DNA of 6,587 bases from Thiomicrorhabdus sp. GTDB taxonomy: Bacteria; Pseudomonadota; Gammaproteobacteria; Thiomicrospirales; Thiomicrospiraceae. The notes beneath the pieces were generated by a model. That model saw only the letters and a list, made by a program, of their open reading frames with translations, searched no databases and was not told the origin of the DNA. Positions 6,417 through 6,587 of the stretch are shown one piece after another. The stretch spans positions 1-6,587 of the forward strand of contig JAKITH010000061.1 in assembly GCA_021648185.1 (NCBI GenBank). The letters are read 5' to 3'. Within the stretch, counting starts at the first letter, position 1. Every line of letters begins with the position of its first letter. A program made the position numbers and the translations under genes.

Positions 6417-6433
6417 GAATAGCCGTGCTATTC
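6417..6433. repeat. GAATAGC-CGT-GCTATTC hairpin, relative of the 1312-1325 hairpin
   Basis: Perfect 7-base arms (6417-6423 and 6427-6433) flank a 3-base loop. Read on the minus strand this gives GCGAATAGC-ACG-GCTATTC, close to GCGAATAGC-GG-GCTATT upstream of the HMA gene. Two intergenic copies in 6.6 kb suggest a short palindromic repeat family of this genome. Confidence 0.5.
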
Positions 6434-6543
6434 GCCTTAAATATACTAAAAACTTGACTCAAAATGACTTTCTCTCGTCACGATTATAGTTCTCAGACAG
6501 GCTCCTAGGGATCTAAAGCATGGATAAACTAAGGATTTGAAAA

Positions 6544-6587
6544 GTGACTCAAATGATTAAGTCTACAAAGTCAATTTTGGATTGCAG
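6544..6587 (+). CDS. Possible start of a gene running off the right edge
   Basis: GTG 6544 is preceded at eight bases by AAGGA (6531-6535) and opens a frame that reaches the window edge without a stop, coding MTQMIKSTKSILDC. An in-frame ATG follows at 6553. Fourteen codons are too few to name a product, and the open length alone is weak evidence; the Shine-Dalgarno spacing is the main support. Confidence 0.4.
   Translation, partial: MTQMIKSTKSILDC

Larger units (their letters stand above)
6301..6543. other. Intergenic region with palindromes, no gene
   Basis: No convincing reading frame is present on either strand. It contains perfect palindromes TTGAATTCAA (6330-6339) and CCTTTTAAAAGG (6346-6357), the G/C-tract hairpin at 6362-6390, the GAATAGC hairpin at 6417-6433, and a good isolated -10-like TATAGT at 6485-6490 lacking a -35 at normal distance (TTGACT at 6454-6459 is 25 bases away). 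A terminator for the membrane-protein gene is not clearly identifiable. Confidence 0.6.

Noticed and set aside
6455..6553. Direct repeat TGACTCAAA at 6455-6463 and 6545-6553
   Set aside because: Nine bases only, and the second copy is in the start of a possible gene; likely chance.

Overview
The window looks like a chromosomal segment of a motile gammaproteobacterium of moderate GC content. The partial ParE and the full-length ParC follow the Escherichia coli topoisomerase IV subunits closely, and the stator proteins resemble proton-type MotA/MotB. A sulfur-oxidising or Thiomicrospira-like lineage is a guess from general resemblance; the sequence does not establish it.

Layout, left to right. 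Bases 1-758 are the 3' end of parE (+). A convergent gene at 804-1157 (-) encodes a single-domain PilZ protein that keeps both c-di-GMP-binding motifs. The gene-free stretch 1158-1457 is rich in signals: two inverted repeats with TACCC/GGGTA arms (1183-1206 and 1251-1267), the second lying inside a plausible sigma-70 promoter, followed by hairpins in what would be a leader of about 180 bases. Next come a small heavy-metal-associated (HMA) domain protein (1458-1766) and parC (1780-4011). The parC ribosome binding site touches the HMA stop codon, so these two genes are almost certainly one transcript.

After a 118-base gap come motA (4130-4966) and motB (5011-5709), with a possible 13-residue coupling ORF between them that ends on the motB start. 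The motB downstream gap holds a 71-base element with perfect 21-base terminal inverted repeats, flanked by a TTTTA direct repeat. It looks like a tiny MITE, or else a strong hairpin. A small four-helix membrane protein of unknown function follows (5899-6300). The last 287 bases hold palindromes, a ten-C tract, a hairpin resembling one upstream of the HMA gene, and a possible gene start at 6544 that runs off the edge.

How the parts may work together: ParE and ParC form topoisomerase IV, which decatenates daughter chromosomes. MotA and MotB form the stator that drives the flagellum, and the nearby PilZ protein could link c-di-GMP to motility or surface behaviour. The most unusual feature is the placement of parC behind a metal-binding HMA gene whose promoter contains a palindrome resembling CsoR/RcnR-family operators. 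No CRISPR array, tRNA, rRNA, intact transposase or phage gene is visible.
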